Positions 12,355 through 19,320 of a DNA stretch of 20,780 bases are shown here, in pieces; position 1 is the stretch's first letter, and every line of letters begins with the position of its first letter. The notes beneath the pieces were generated by a model, which made no database searches, was not told the origin of the DNA, and saw nothing but the letters and a program-made list of their open reading frames with translations. Source of the stretch: a virus. The stretch lies in the IMG/VR virus record IMGVR_UViG_3300013772_000337, positions 1-20,780 of that record; one strand, given 5' to 3'. Both the position numbers and the translations under genes were made by a program.

Positions 12355-12551
12355 ATGACTACAATTCAAAATATACCTAATAGATTATCCAAGGAAAAAT
12401 CCCCTTACTTGCTACAACATGCTAATAATCCTGTAAACTGGTTTCCTTGGGGAGATGAAGCTTTTGAAACTGCGAAGGCAGAGAACAAGCCGATTTTCTT
12501 ATCTATTGGGTATTCGTAGTGGCGTTAATTGACTTGCCATTGGTGCCACGT
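12355..12551 (+). pseudogene. yyaL: Truncated yyaL (DUF255 thioredoxin-domain protein), 5' end only
   Basis: Fifty-four codons of the start of a YyaL/spermatogenesis-associated-protein-20 homologue: [47 protein letters not shown], then TAG. GAAAGGTGGTG precedes the ATG. Intact homologues are over 600 residues and continue IGYSTCHWCHVM. Here ACT TGC CAT TGG TGC CAC GTA (TCHWCHV) does reappear, in frame, after a 15-base interruption (12517-12531) that contains TAG and TAA. Homology ends after about 12551, 20 bases from the serine recombinase stop. This is host DNA at or near an attachment site. Confidence 0.85.
12520..12550. other. Candidate serine-integrase attachment site
   Basis: The 31 bases from GTGGCGTTAATTGAC to TGCCATTGGTGCCAC form an imperfect palindrome (GTGGC-N3-AAT...ATT-N3-GCCAC), as is usual for large serine recombinase sites. 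It lies at the junction of the yyaL fragment and the integrase gene. Its right half equals the yyaL TCHWCHV codons. The exact crossover dinucleotide cannot be read from one junction. Confidence 0.5.
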
Positions 12552-12570
12552 AAATAAACAATACCGATGT

Positions 12571-14073
12571 TTATAGAAACTCAACTTCAATATTTACGTC
12601 ATCGCCAATCCTAATATAGCTGATCTTGAATAATATCCTTTTTAACAGTTTATTCTTTTCCTTTGGCTCTACCGTTTCGTTCCAAAATTTTTGAAAATCT
12701 ATTAATTTTTCTAGTCGCTCTGTTTGTGTTGTTTTATTAGTATGGTCAATACTTGTTCTGATATTTCCGATCTCTTCTTTTACTTTAGTAATTTCTATAA
12801 CCCTTTTATCTCTTTTTTCTTGGTACTCTATCTTTTCATAATCTCCCATTTCATATAATTCCTTAATTCGACTAAGGCTATCATTTAACTGTTGAAATTT
12901 TTCTTGTTTTGTACTTAATATCTCAATTAGATAATTCGCATTAGTATTAGGGACTTGTATTTCCTGCGTTAGTTTGATAATTTCATCTTCAATCTTAATA
13001 TTAAAAGCGTTGTGAAGAATATCTACTGGGATTCCCCTGTTGTCACATTTGTTTCCAAATGGATCGACATGTTGACATTTTTTCACTAGAATACTTCCGC
13101 TTTCTTTGGAGATGAACTGCATAGACCTATTACATATTCCGCAATAGATAAGACCAGAGAATACATACGTCCCCCTTCTTGATCTTAGAGGTATTATTTT
13201 TCGTCTTTGTAGGATAGATAGAATTTCGTTATGTTCCTCTTCTGTTTTAAGAACAGGCAAAGCGCCTTCTTTTACAAGCCAATTTTCTCGTTGAATTGAA
13301 GTTACTGGATTCTTAACTTTTTTATTCTTGTGTCCATTACCTTTCGTCTTTCCATATATGACTTTACCAAGATGAACTTCATTGGTTAACAAACGATATA
13401 TGGCATTAATGCTCCACAATTTATTATTAGGTGACGGTACTCCTAAAGTATTTAAATCAACCATAATTTGCATTGGTATGTCGCCACTCAAAAAACGTGT
13501 TTTAATGAGATTGTAGATTTCTAATTTACTAGTATCAACTTTAACTTCTTTAGATTCTCTATCATAAATATAAGGATATGGAGGTTTCCCATTAGTCCAA
13601 TTTCCCTCTTTTACTCCAAGCTTTTTGCCACGCAGTAATCTTTTCTTGATTAATCTGTATTCTTGTCTAGCCATAAATCCTTCAATATCAAGTATTAACT
13701 CTTGGTTTTCATCCGTGACATCATATACTTTTTGAGGGGTAATAATCACTGCGTTAGCATCTCTAAATGTACTTCTGATCTTAGCTTGATCTAAATAATC
13801 CCCTCTACCTAAACGATCATAATCAATTACTAAAACACCATCGTACAAACCTAGTTCTACGTCTTTTAATAATTTAATCATTTCATGTCTTTCGTCAATA
13901 GACTCCCCTGAACCTATTTCTTTATAAATTGTATACTTCCAATTATGAGATTGAGCAAACTCTATTAACTCTGATTCATGTTTAGATAAAACATCTTTTT
14001 CTGGATTAAATGGGTCATTCCTACTCTTTCTTAAATATATAGCAATATCTTTGATATCATATATTCGTTCCAT
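12571..14073 (-). CDS. Large serine recombinase (integrase)
   Basis: A 500-residue site-specific recombinase that would integrate or excise the element by a serine-protein intermediate. The catalytic domain has YLRKSR with Ser17, GSGES, and the VLVIDYDRLGRG block with arginines 87 and 90. A recombinase domain follows (GKPPYPYIYD ... NNKLWSINAIYRLLTNEVHLG). A zinc ribbon is visible as C311, C314, C333 and C343. A coiled coil occupies about 375-445, the segment that in this family controls directionality. GGGGG lies seven bases before the ATG. Its 3' end abuts the broken yyaL, so yyaL is the probable target gene. All key residues are intact. Confidence 0.95.
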   Translation of the reverse strand: MERIYDIKDIAIYLRKSRNDPFNPEKDVLSKHESELIEFAQSHNWKYTIYKEIGSGESIDERHEMIKLLKDVELGLYDGVLVIDYDRLGRGDYLDQAKIRSTFRDANAVIITPQKVYDVTDENQELILDIEGFMARQEYRLIKKRLLRGKKLGVKEGNWTNGKPPYPYIYDRESKEVKVDTSKLEIYNLIKTRFLSGDIPMQIMVDLNTLGVPSPNNKLWSINAIYRLLTNEVHLGKVIYGKTKGNGHKNKKVKNPVTSIQRENWLVKEGALPVLKTEEEHNEILSILQRRKIIPLRSRRGTYVFSGLIYCGICNRSMQFISKESGSILVKKCQHVDPFGNKCDNRGIPVDILHNAFNIKIEDEIIKLTQEIQVPNTNANYLIEILSTKQEKFQQLNDSLSRIKELYEMGDYEKIEYQEKRDKRVIEITKVKEEIGNIRTSIDHTNKTTQTERLEKLIDFQKFWNETVEPKEKNKLLKRILFKISYIRIGDDVNIEVEFL

Positions 14074-14161
14074 AACGTTACCCCCATCTACCTGCTTGTC
14101 CTGTAACCAATATACTAAATATATAACTACCAGTCAAATCTAACTGATAGCAGTGGAATTA

Positions 14162-14341
14162 TTATCTATCCTTATTGCATATTTGATTAAATTCTACATT
14201 AAAATTCTTTATTGCTTCTTCTGATGGAGAATTTTTATATGTAATATTCAAATTAAATTTTCCTACTTTAGCTTTTATACGGTTTTCATTTCTTTCTATT
14301 ATCTCAAAAGTATCTGGTACTTTAAAAATATTTCTATCCAT
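14162..14341 (-). CDS. Small conserved-looking protein next to the integrase (59 aa)
   Basis: A 59-codon gene with a strong AAGAGGAG site before ATG 14341, beginning MDRNIFKVPDTFEIIERNEN and continuing RIKAKVGKFNLNITYKN and SEEAIKNFNVEFNQIC. Beta strands followed by a C-terminal helix suggest a small compact fold. It is on the same strand as the serine recombinase, 88 bases upstream, and the two may be co-transcribed. Small proteins beside serine integrases are candidates for recombination directionality factors; here this is only position-based inference. Confidence 0.65.
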   Translation of the reverse strand: MDRNIFKVPDTFEIIERNENRIKAKVGKFNLNITYKNSPSEEAIKNFNVEFNQICNKDR

Positions 14342-14414
14342 TTCTGCTGCTCCTCTTAATTTATTTTTTCTGTTTGTCCGTATCTTTTTGTGAATTAATC
14401 CTTAATTGGGGCAA

Positions 14415-14473
14415 TAAAAAAGCACCCTGTCCAAGATGCAATTTCTGCGCCCTGAATAGAGTGCTTTTTATTT
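14415..14473. terminator. Bidirectional terminator between integrase module and cargo
   Basis: AAAAAGCAC...GTGCTTTTT pair across a 35-base loop that itself contains short complementary parts; A-runs and T-runs on both sides allow termination in either direction. It insulates the leftward integrase genes from the rightward cassette. Confidence 0.55.
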
Positions 14474-14477
14474 CAGG

Positions 14478-14521
14478 TTGTAAACCTTTTACAAATTAAT
14501 GACTATACTTGATGGTATAAT
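14478..14521 (+). promoter_or_regulatory. Promoter and operator-like palindrome of the cargo cassette
   Basis: Extended -10 TGGTATAAT ending at 14521 without a good -35. Upstream, TTGTAAA-CCT-TTTACAA (14478-14494) is a perfect seven-base palindrome placed where a regulator would act. AAGGATGG before the first gene follows about 25 bases later. Confidence 0.55.
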
Positions 14522-14557
14522 CATCACATATAATAATGAAAAGGATGGTGGTTCAAG

Positions 14558-14956
14558 ATGGGTATATTTGCTTCCCTGAAGAAGTCCAGAAAACTACGTA
14601 AGATCTCCAAGAAATTAGACATTCATGTCTCCACTGTAGCTGACTTGATGAATAGTCACCGTGACGAAGTCCTTGATGAACTTTGTGATCTCTGTGAAGC
14701 TGATTCAAATATTGTTCTCGTTATGGGAAATCACAGTATTGACAGAGAAAAGCTGAAAGATCTTTATAACCGCATGTGTGCAGTTGGGTCTGGTGTTTGG
14801 ACAAAAGATGGTCATTATGTACCGGCATCTTCAATAGCTTATAGTGCTACACTAGATTATCTTCTAAGACATGAAGATGATGATAACTTTCGTGAGGTAT
14901 CTGCTAGAGTATGTAGTTATTTTGAAAAGGGTGAAATGTCATCATTTATAAGATGA
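14558..14956 (+). CDS. Hypothetical protein, first gene of cargo cassette (132 aa)
   Basis: Unrecognised 132-residue cytoplasmic protein. The N-terminal 45 residues are basic and helical (SLKKSRKLRKISKKLDIHVS then TVADLMNSHRDEV) with a loose HTH look; the remainder is a compact part with GSGVWTKDGHYVPASSIAYS and ATLDYLLRHEDDDNFREVSARVCSYFEKGE. AAGGATGGTGG lies upstream of the ATG. It is followed after 24 bases by the membrane protein gene. The GHYVPASSIAYSATLDYLL stretch is unusual enough to serve as a search query. Confidence 0.7.
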   Translation: MGIFASLKKSRKLRKISKKLDIHVSTVADLMNSHRDEVLDELCDLCEADSNIVLVMGNHSIDREKLKDLYNRMCAVGSGVWTKDGHYVPASSIAYSATLDYLLRHEDDDNFREVSARVCSYFEKGEMSSFIR

Positions 14957-14980
14957 TTTTATGAAGAAAGGATGCCTAAA

Positions 14981-15847
14981 ATGGATTACTTAGAAGCTAA
15001 GACAATCGTTAAGAAATATGTAGATGCTATTGCAGATGCAGAATCTTTTATTGCACATAAAGAATCGTTGTTACCATGCTCTAAAGCTAGAATTATCATC
15101 GCTTATAAGGTATTTATGGCTCATGTAGTGAGATACCAAACAATAACTACAGAAGAATTTAATCATTTAATGAATCTATTAAATCTGATAGATTCATTTG
15201 TTAGTGATGATGAATGGGACCTACTGAAAAGACTTAGTCTAAGTAATGAACCGACTGAAATTAAACGTTATATTGAATTTGGTGGGAATGCGCTTATGAG
15301 CGATCTACATGACGAAGTAATTGTCTTTATTCAGGAAATACAAAAGCTTGATACTGATGACCCACTCTATCCTCAGAAAATCTATAGTTTAGCAAACATA
15401 GAGTATAAACCTGAATATAAGAACATCTTTGAGGGAAGCGAGCCTACATTTGAGGGTGATCATACAGGGGTTGGACTAAATGAATCTCAATCCGAGCTAT
15501 CTAAAAAGGTTTTTAAAAAGGTCTTTAAGGATGCAATCTTAAATGTTATTTTTTATGGCCTTGGGGCAATGGTTATTGCATTTGTAGGCAACTCCTTAGG
15601 ATGGAGGACAATGGCCATTATTCTAGGTGGCATCTTTGCATTGATTGTTCTTTTGAGCTTGGTTCCGTTTGTCATTTCTCTTGTCGTTGGACTAATAGCT
15701 ATTCCGATTACAATTAAAGAAGCTTCAGGGGGTAACACAGAAGCGGTTCGTGTGCAAACGTACCTGTGGTCGGGTACTTTTATCCAGTTAATAGAGAACA
15801 CTATATGTGTTTTATATGTTTTGTATTTATATAAAGCCTTCTTTTGA
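14981..15847 (+). CDS. Cargo membrane protein with soluble helical N-terminal domain (288 aa)
   Basis: A 288-residue protein of unknown family. The first about 175 residues are soluble and mostly helical (MDYLEAKTIVKKYVDAIADA...). They are followed by hydrophobic segments at about 187-204, 210-230, 231-246 and 267-287 (for example AIILGGIFALIVLLSLVPF and VISLVVGLIAIPITI). I chose ATG 14981 (MDYLEA) because GAAAGGA is spaced correctly from it; an ATG three codons earlier overlaps that site. A cytoplasmic sensor domain fused to a membrane pore-like part is a common plan of phage-exclusion effectors, so this is a candidate, not a proven one. Confidence 0.75.
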   Translation: MDYLEAKTIVKKYVDAIADAESFIAHKESLLPCSKARIIIAYKVFMAHVVRYQTITTEEFNHLMNLLNLIDSFVSDDEWDLLKRLSLSNEPTEIKRYIEFGGNALMSDLHDEVIVFIQEIQKLDTDDPLYPQKIYSLANIEYKPEYKNIFEGSEPTFEGDHTGVGLNESQSELSKKVFKKVFKDAILNVIFYGLGAMVIAFVGNSLGWRTMAIILGGIFALIVLLSLVPFVISLVVGLIAIPITIKEASGGNTEAVRVQTYLWSGTFIQLIENTICVLYVLYLYKAFF

Positions 15848-15914
15848 TATTCACAAAGTCTAGGTTACTCCCAGGGTTGTGATGCGTTGAGAGAATACGA
15901 AAGGACTGATACAA

Positions 15915-16541
15915 ATGCCTGATCCAATGATGGAAAAGTATGCCATGGAAGTATACAGATCAGTTTTCGATTTAATAGACTATGAGGTATTAGATTTTGA
16001 AAGTCCAGACTTCATTCTTTGGAAGAAGCATTCTGAGAAAATCGGTCTTGAAACAACTACTCCATCAAGTCAGTATCAAAATGAACTCAAGAAAATAGCT
16101 AATCTTTCGGTTATAGAACGAGAGATGTTAGGCGATCATTTGAATTTTGAGAAATATAAAGACGCTAAGCGAATATATGACGATGGTGTTGTACTTGAAT
16201 CATCGTCAAGTGCAGATCTTCATGACATACTCTTAGCTATCATTGTAAGAAAGCTCGAAAAACTGAATGATAAATACACTCGCTTTGATAAGAACGTCCT
16301 CTGCTGTACTCCTTATAATGCGGGTCTATATTCTGAAAAAGATTATAAAGACTTTGTAATAAGATTAAATGAAAGTATCTATCGCTATAGTTTACTTTTT
16401 GATGAAATAATTATCATATCGCCTGACACTGTAATTAAATATTCTTCGTTTGCAAAACACTATTACATCTTCGATAGAGAAATAGAGCTTTCGAATGACT
16501 TGTCAATAACACTGCAAAGAAAAGCAGGCTTTGACATATAG
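15915..16541 (+). CDS. Possible PD-(D/E)XK-fold protein (208 aa)
   Basis: A 208-residue protein in which I see the pattern of a PD-(D/E)XK-type nuclease fold: ESPDFILWKKHSEKIGLETT, with D32 in PDF and E46 in GLET, where the terminal lysine is replaced by threonine as in several families that carry the IGxEVT form. A later helix, LLAIIVRKLEKLNDKYTRFD, then NVLCCTPYNAGLY, matches the I-x-x-K-x-x-K...Y...LLI segment that follows in such proteins. The nuclease may be active or degenerate. AAAGGA stands before the ATG. It sits between two membrane-protein genes in the cassette. Function, including defence, is inference. Confidence 0.45.
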   Translation: MPDPMMEKYAMEVYRSVFDLIDYEVLDFESPDFILWKKHSEKIGLETTTPSSQYQNELKKIANLSVIEREMLGDHLNFEKYKDAKRIYDDGVVLESSSSADLHDILLAIIVRKLEKLNDKYTRFDKNVLCCTPYNAGLYSEKDYKDFVIRLNESIYRYSLLFDEIIIISPDTVIKYSSFAKHYYIFDREIELSNDLSITLQRKAGFDI

Positions 16542-16605
16542 GTTCCGCTAGACCTCTTGGATTCTATTTAGGCACTTTAGATTATGAGAGGGATGAGAAA
16601 GAGGA

Positions 16606-16884
16606 ATGAAAAATTGGAAAATGGCTCTAGTCGTCATTGGAATTTTATTGAATGTTATCGTTGCTTATTTAATTGGGGACGCACTAGATAGTGTTGAATG
16701 GGGAATTGCAATTGCCATTATTCCTTGTCTTATATACGAGTTTTGGGGATGGTGGGGTTATAGGTTTCATCAAGTGGTAGATTTTTTTAAAAGAAAACGC
16801 ACTCTTGGGGAATGGTTTGAACTTAGTATAATGTGGATATGTATTTCGTTCATACTCGTTTGGATCTACTTTGCTGGGCAATGA
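16606..16884 (+). CDS. Small three-helix membrane protein (92 aa)
   Basis: A 92-residue membrane protein with three hydrophobic helices at about 5-25 (MALVVIGILLNVIVAYLIG), 31-49 (WGIAIAIIPCLIYEFWGWW) and 72-90 (LSIMWICISFILVWIYF), and a basic loop (FFKRKRTLGEW) that should face the cytoplasm. AGAGGG lies about 12 bases before the ATG, and AGAGGA directly abuts it. It is the last gene of the cargo cassette, before the convergent AP2/HNH gene. Function unknown. Confidence 0.7.
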   Translation: MKNWKMALVVIGILLNVIVAYLIGDALDSVEWGIAIAIIPCLIYEFWGWWGYRFHQVVDFFKRKRTLGEWFELSIMWICISFILVWIYFAGQ

Positions 16885-16918
16885 AAGTGGTTTTAAGAAC
16901 TAATATCTATATTAAAAC

Positions 16919-16949
16919 AAAGCCCCACCATTTAAGTAGGGCTATTTGC
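16919..16949. terminator. Terminator between convergent cargo and AP2/HNH genes
   Basis: AAAGCCC...GGGCT stem followed by ATTT, between two convergent genes. The stem is short, so efficiency is uncertain. Confidence 0.5.
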
Positions 16950-16956
16950 ATTCTTT

Positions 16957-17565
16957 TTAAGCTACTTTTTCATGAACACCTCTACTTAAGATAAACCCTC
17001 TTTCACCTTTACGATAACGGTTTTTTACTGTACCATAATTTAATCCCCAAATTTCAGCCCATTCCTTCAAAATATGGGTTTCTCCATAGATTGTTATTCT
17101 TATATTAGTGCGCTTATTTCGTTGTTGTTGTGCATTGGTTATCCATCGGCAATTCATAGGAGAATATCCTTTGTCATTGTCTTTTCTATCTATTGTTAAT
17201 CCTTCTTTGTATCCATTCTGTATAGCCCAATCTTGGAAGGATTCAAAGTCATGCATCCACTCTTCGCAAACCTTGATTCCTCGCCCTCCGTAGTCTGGAT
17301 AACTCTTATGATTCGGATCACCACAACGATATTTCATAGCATACCAAACTCCAAATAGCTTGTTTTTAGAATTACCAGAATTATTCCTAGCGCATCCGCA
17401 ACTTTTTGTATGTCCACTCTTTAAGTGTACCCAACGATGAAATCCTTCTGCCCCACATTTACATCTACAATTAACCATAATTCCACCATATTTGTCTCTT
17501 GTGAACGAATCCAAAACTTGTAACATACCAAATTCTTTTCCAATTATTTTACTAATATTAAACAT
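16957..17565 (-). CDS. AP2/HNH-type homing endonuclease
   Basis: A 202-residue protein of the phage AP2/HNH mobile-endonuclease group. An N-terminal zinc-ribbon-like part has CRCKCG and SCGCARN. The core has LFGVWYAMKYRCGDPNHKSY then YGGRGIKVCEEWMHDFESF, the diagnostic YGGRGI and LTIDRKDNDKGYSPMNCRW blocks, and a C-terminal HTH-like part (ILKEWAEIWGLNYGTVKNRY). Such free-standing genes spread by cutting uninfected alleles and repairing. AGAGAGG lies upstream of the ATG. It is inserted just downstream of the lysis block, a usual place for homing genes. Complete; no frameshift seen. Confidence 0.88.
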   Translation of the reverse strand: MFNISKIIGKEFGMLQVLDSFTRDKYGGIMVNCRCKCGAEGFHRWVHLKSGHTKSCGCARNNSGNSKNKLFGVWYAMKYRCGDPNHKSYPDYGGRGIKVCEEWMHDFESFQDWAIQNGYKEGLTIDRKDNDKGYSPMNCRWITNAQQQRNKRTNIRITIYGETHILKEWAEIWGLNYGTVKNRYRKGERGFILSRGVHEKVA

Positions 17566-17593
17566 TGTTAACCTCTCTTCTTAAAATTGAGCA

Positions 17594-17639
17594 TAAAAAA
17601 GAGAGGGACTTAATGCTGTCTCACGACATGTGCCCTCTT
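17594..17639 (-). terminator. Terminator of the lysis operon
   Basis: On the minus strand AGAGGG...CCCTCT encloses a smaller TGTC-GTGA-GACA hairpin and runs into TTTTTT. It lies 30 bases past the holin stop, ending the leftward XhlA-amidase-holin transcript. Confidence 0.8.
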
Positions 17640-17668
17640 GTGTTTGTTGCATAATGGCTTTGGAATAA

Positions 17669-17872
17669 TTATTTTAGTTCTGTCTTTTCATCAACATATC
17701 CTGAACCACTTGTAGGATTATTAATGACTCCTGCAAGGACTAGAATACCAAGAAAAGCATTAACAATTTCCGTGTAATTGATTGGCAATACATTAACCCC
17801 AAATGATTGAAGAAACATAGGTATAAATGCGAAGATTGCCAAAAGTAATCCATAGTTTTTAAATCTATCCAT
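17669..17872 (-). CDS. Phage holin
   Basis: A 67-residue protein with two membrane segments, LLLAIFAFIPMFLQSFG and IVNAFLGILVLAGVINNP, and a polar C-terminal tail ending NNPTSGSGYVDEKTELK. Size, two-helix plan and the N-P-T-x-G tail match holins of the phiLC3/XhlB type, which form lesions in the membrane so the endolysin can reach the wall. It is directly downstream of the amidase gene, one base apart, in the order XhlA-like, amidase, holin. Specific family assignment is by eye. Confidence 0.85.
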   Translation of the reverse strand: MDRFKNYGLLLAIFAFIPMFLQSFGVNVLPINYTEIVNAFLGILVLAGVINNPTSGSGYVDEKTELK

Positions 17873-17873
17873 A

Positions 17874-18683
17874 TTACTTGCCTTCTTTCAAAATGTTTAT
17901 TGCTTGATTAAGTAAGTCGACTGCCTGAGTCTCTTTATCTATCACAGGAGCAACCACAACCACTACTACAGGTGTTACAATAGGTTTTGTATACTCAACG
18001 ATTACAATGCCATCTGTCCTCTGTACAGTACCTTTTGTGGCATTACCTGCATCTACAGATTTCTTCATTTCAGCTATTGCATTGTCTTGAGAAGCTAAAG
18101 CTATGGTCTGGATTCCATCCAAAATTACACGGTATAAAATAGTGACAGGAGCAACTACAACAGGCGTAGGAGGCACTACAGGAGGAGCTACTACAACAGG
18201 AGCTAATACAGCACTCTCAAAATCATCATAGCTCCATGTACCTTTTGTCAATGCAGGAACTTTACTATATGTACACCCAGGGCAGTCTGTATATTTTACT
18301 TGTCCATGTGGATATACGTTATCTAAAGTTAATCCATATTGGCTCATTAATCTTTTAACTAAACCAACTAAACCATTAAATTGTGCTTGTGGCATAGTGA
18401 ATTTGGTAAAATCTCCAGCTAATCCAATACCAATACTATTTTGATTCCACCATTGTTCACCCTGTTTTGAATATTGTGGTTTATCTGCAATGCAATGGGC
18501 ACCTTGAACAGTTAAGATCCTACCCACTCTAATAGTTCCATCTGCTTCAACCCCAAAATCATATTCAGGGTAGTCATATTTATATGGATTCCAACGTTGA
18601 GCAATTGGGACATCAGGAGACCTACCATCACCCATATGATGAATTACTATTTCTTTAATTGTACGTTTGAATGGTGTTGACAT
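17874..18683 (-). CDS. Endolysin: N-acetylmuramoyl-L-alanine amidase
   Basis: A 269-residue amidase_2 (PGRP/T7-lysozyme fold) endolysin, which cuts the bond between muramic acid and L-alanine. The zinc site is visible: IVIHHMGD (H15/H16), GAHC, NSIGIGLAGDF, and YPHGQVKYTDCPG (H126, C134). After about residue 160 comes a V/P-rich linker (APVVVAPPVVPPTPVVVAPV). A SPOR-like cell-wall-binding unit follows (LYRVILDGIQTIALASQDNA...TKGTVQRTDGIVIVEYTK), then a second V-rich linker and a short terminal helix. No signal peptide, so export needs the holin. GGAG precedes the ATG. All catalytic residues seem present. Confidence 0.95.
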   Translation of the reverse strand: MSTPFKRTIKEIVIHHMGDGRSPDVPIAQRWNPYKYDYPEYDFGVEADGTIRVGRILTVQGAHCIADKPQYSKQGEQWWNQNSIGIGLAGDFTKFTMPQAQFNGLVGLVKRLMSQYGLTLDNVYPHGQVKYTDCPGCTYSKVPALTKGTWSYDDFESAVLAPVVVAPPVVPPTPVVVAPVTILYRVILDGIQTIALASQDNAIAEMKKSVDAGNATKGTVQRTDGIVIVEYTKPIVTPVVVVVVAPVIDKETQAVDLLNQAINILKEGK

Positions 18684-18724
18684 CTATCTTCATCTCCACT
18701 GTTTTATTGTTGTTGATATGTTGA

Positions 18725-19165
18725 CTACATGTTGATTGAGAATCCTTTTCCACTAAGGTAAGACGTTACAATAAGCGTTATAATTCCTCCGATTATTGCT
18801 ATTGTCTGAATTATAACTTTCCCATTGCTACGAGTACGAATCTTTTTAATTTCAGTTGCACTAACTTTTTCTTCCATGAGAATTGCATTATTTGAATTGC
18901 TTTGACCAACTGCAATAGCTGAAACAGTACTCAATAAAATTGCTGAAGTTTGTGAATTTTGAATTTGTGAATTTTTAATATCAATAAGAGTAGTATCTTG
19001 AAAATTTAACTTTTGTTCTATGGAATTAAGTATTCCTTTAAAACTTGTACTTTCCAATTCTAGACCATGAATTTTTTCATCATGATTTTCAATTTTTTCG
19101 TCATGAACAATAAGTTTTTTATTATGTTCATCTAAAATTACCTGCACTTGTTCTTGGTCAAGCAT
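18725..19165 (-). CDS. XhlA-like protein with C-terminal membrane helix (146 aa)
   Basis: A 146-residue protein with a coiled coil at its start (EQVQVILDEHNKKLIVHDEK then IENHDEKIHGLELEST) and a C-terminal membrane helix (VIIQTIAIIGGIITLIVTSYL). This plan and its place directly before the endolysin match XhlA/BhlA-type lysis helpers, which bind the membrane and assist the holin; typical XhlA is about 70-90 residues, so this one carries an extra middle part. ATG 19165 follows AAGGTGG. An in-frame start seven codons earlier is part of the ribosome binding site region. Confidence 0.6.
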   Translation of the reverse strand: MLDQEQVQVILDEHNKKLIVHDEKIENHDEKIHGLELESTSFKGILNSIEQKLNFQDTTLIDIKNSQIQNSQTSAILLSTVSAIAVGQSNSNNAILMEEKVSATEIKKIRTRSNGKVIIQTIAIIGGIITLIVTSYLSGKGFSINM

Positions 19166-19186
19166 TATTAACACGCCACCTTCCAT

Positions 19187-19215
19187 TTGCCATTGCCCCC
19201 TTCGTAATATATAAT
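19187..19215 (+). promoter_or_regulatory. Rightward promoter of a predicted small RNA
   Basis: TTGCCA at 19187-19192 and TATAAT at 19210-19215 with a 17-base spacer, five of six and six of six matches to consensus. All neighbouring genes run leftwards, so this promoter cannot serve them; a terminator lies 40 bases later. Confidence 0.6.
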
Positions 19216-19221
19216 ATGAAT

Positions 19222-19292
19222 AAGTCGCTGAGCCTTAGGGGGCAAAGCGATGCAGAGGATAGCACAGGCAAATATGCTATCCTCTTTTTTTA
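19222..19292 (+). ncRNA. Predicted structured small RNA, about 70 nt
   Basis: Bounded by the 19187-19215 promoter and a strong terminator (AGAGGATAGCA at 19254-19264 with TGCTATCCTCT at 19275-19285, then TTTTTTT). The 5' half can fold as TCGCT-GA-GCC-TTAGGG-GGC-AA-AGCGA (19225-19250). It contains no ORF. It would be transcribed opposite to both the XhlA-like and XerC/D-type genes. Predicted purely from sequence. Confidence 0.55.
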
Positions 19293-19320
19293 TTTATTAG
19301 TTGTTTAGTTATGAAATATT

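Noticed and set aside
12532-12551. Continuation of a functional yyaL frame through TCHWCHV
   Set aside because: The frame is preserved across the 15-base interruption, but TAG and TAA lie within it and homology ends after seven codons, so no functional product is possible.
15553-15801. Leftward 82-codon frame inside the cargo membrane protein
   Set aside because: Antisense to the membrane segments of a well-supported gene; no ribosome binding site.
19201-19300. tRNA or tmRNA gene in the recombinase-lysis gap
   Set aside because: The two-stem fold lacks acceptor-stem pairing, a TPsiC-like GTTCGA and a CCA region.
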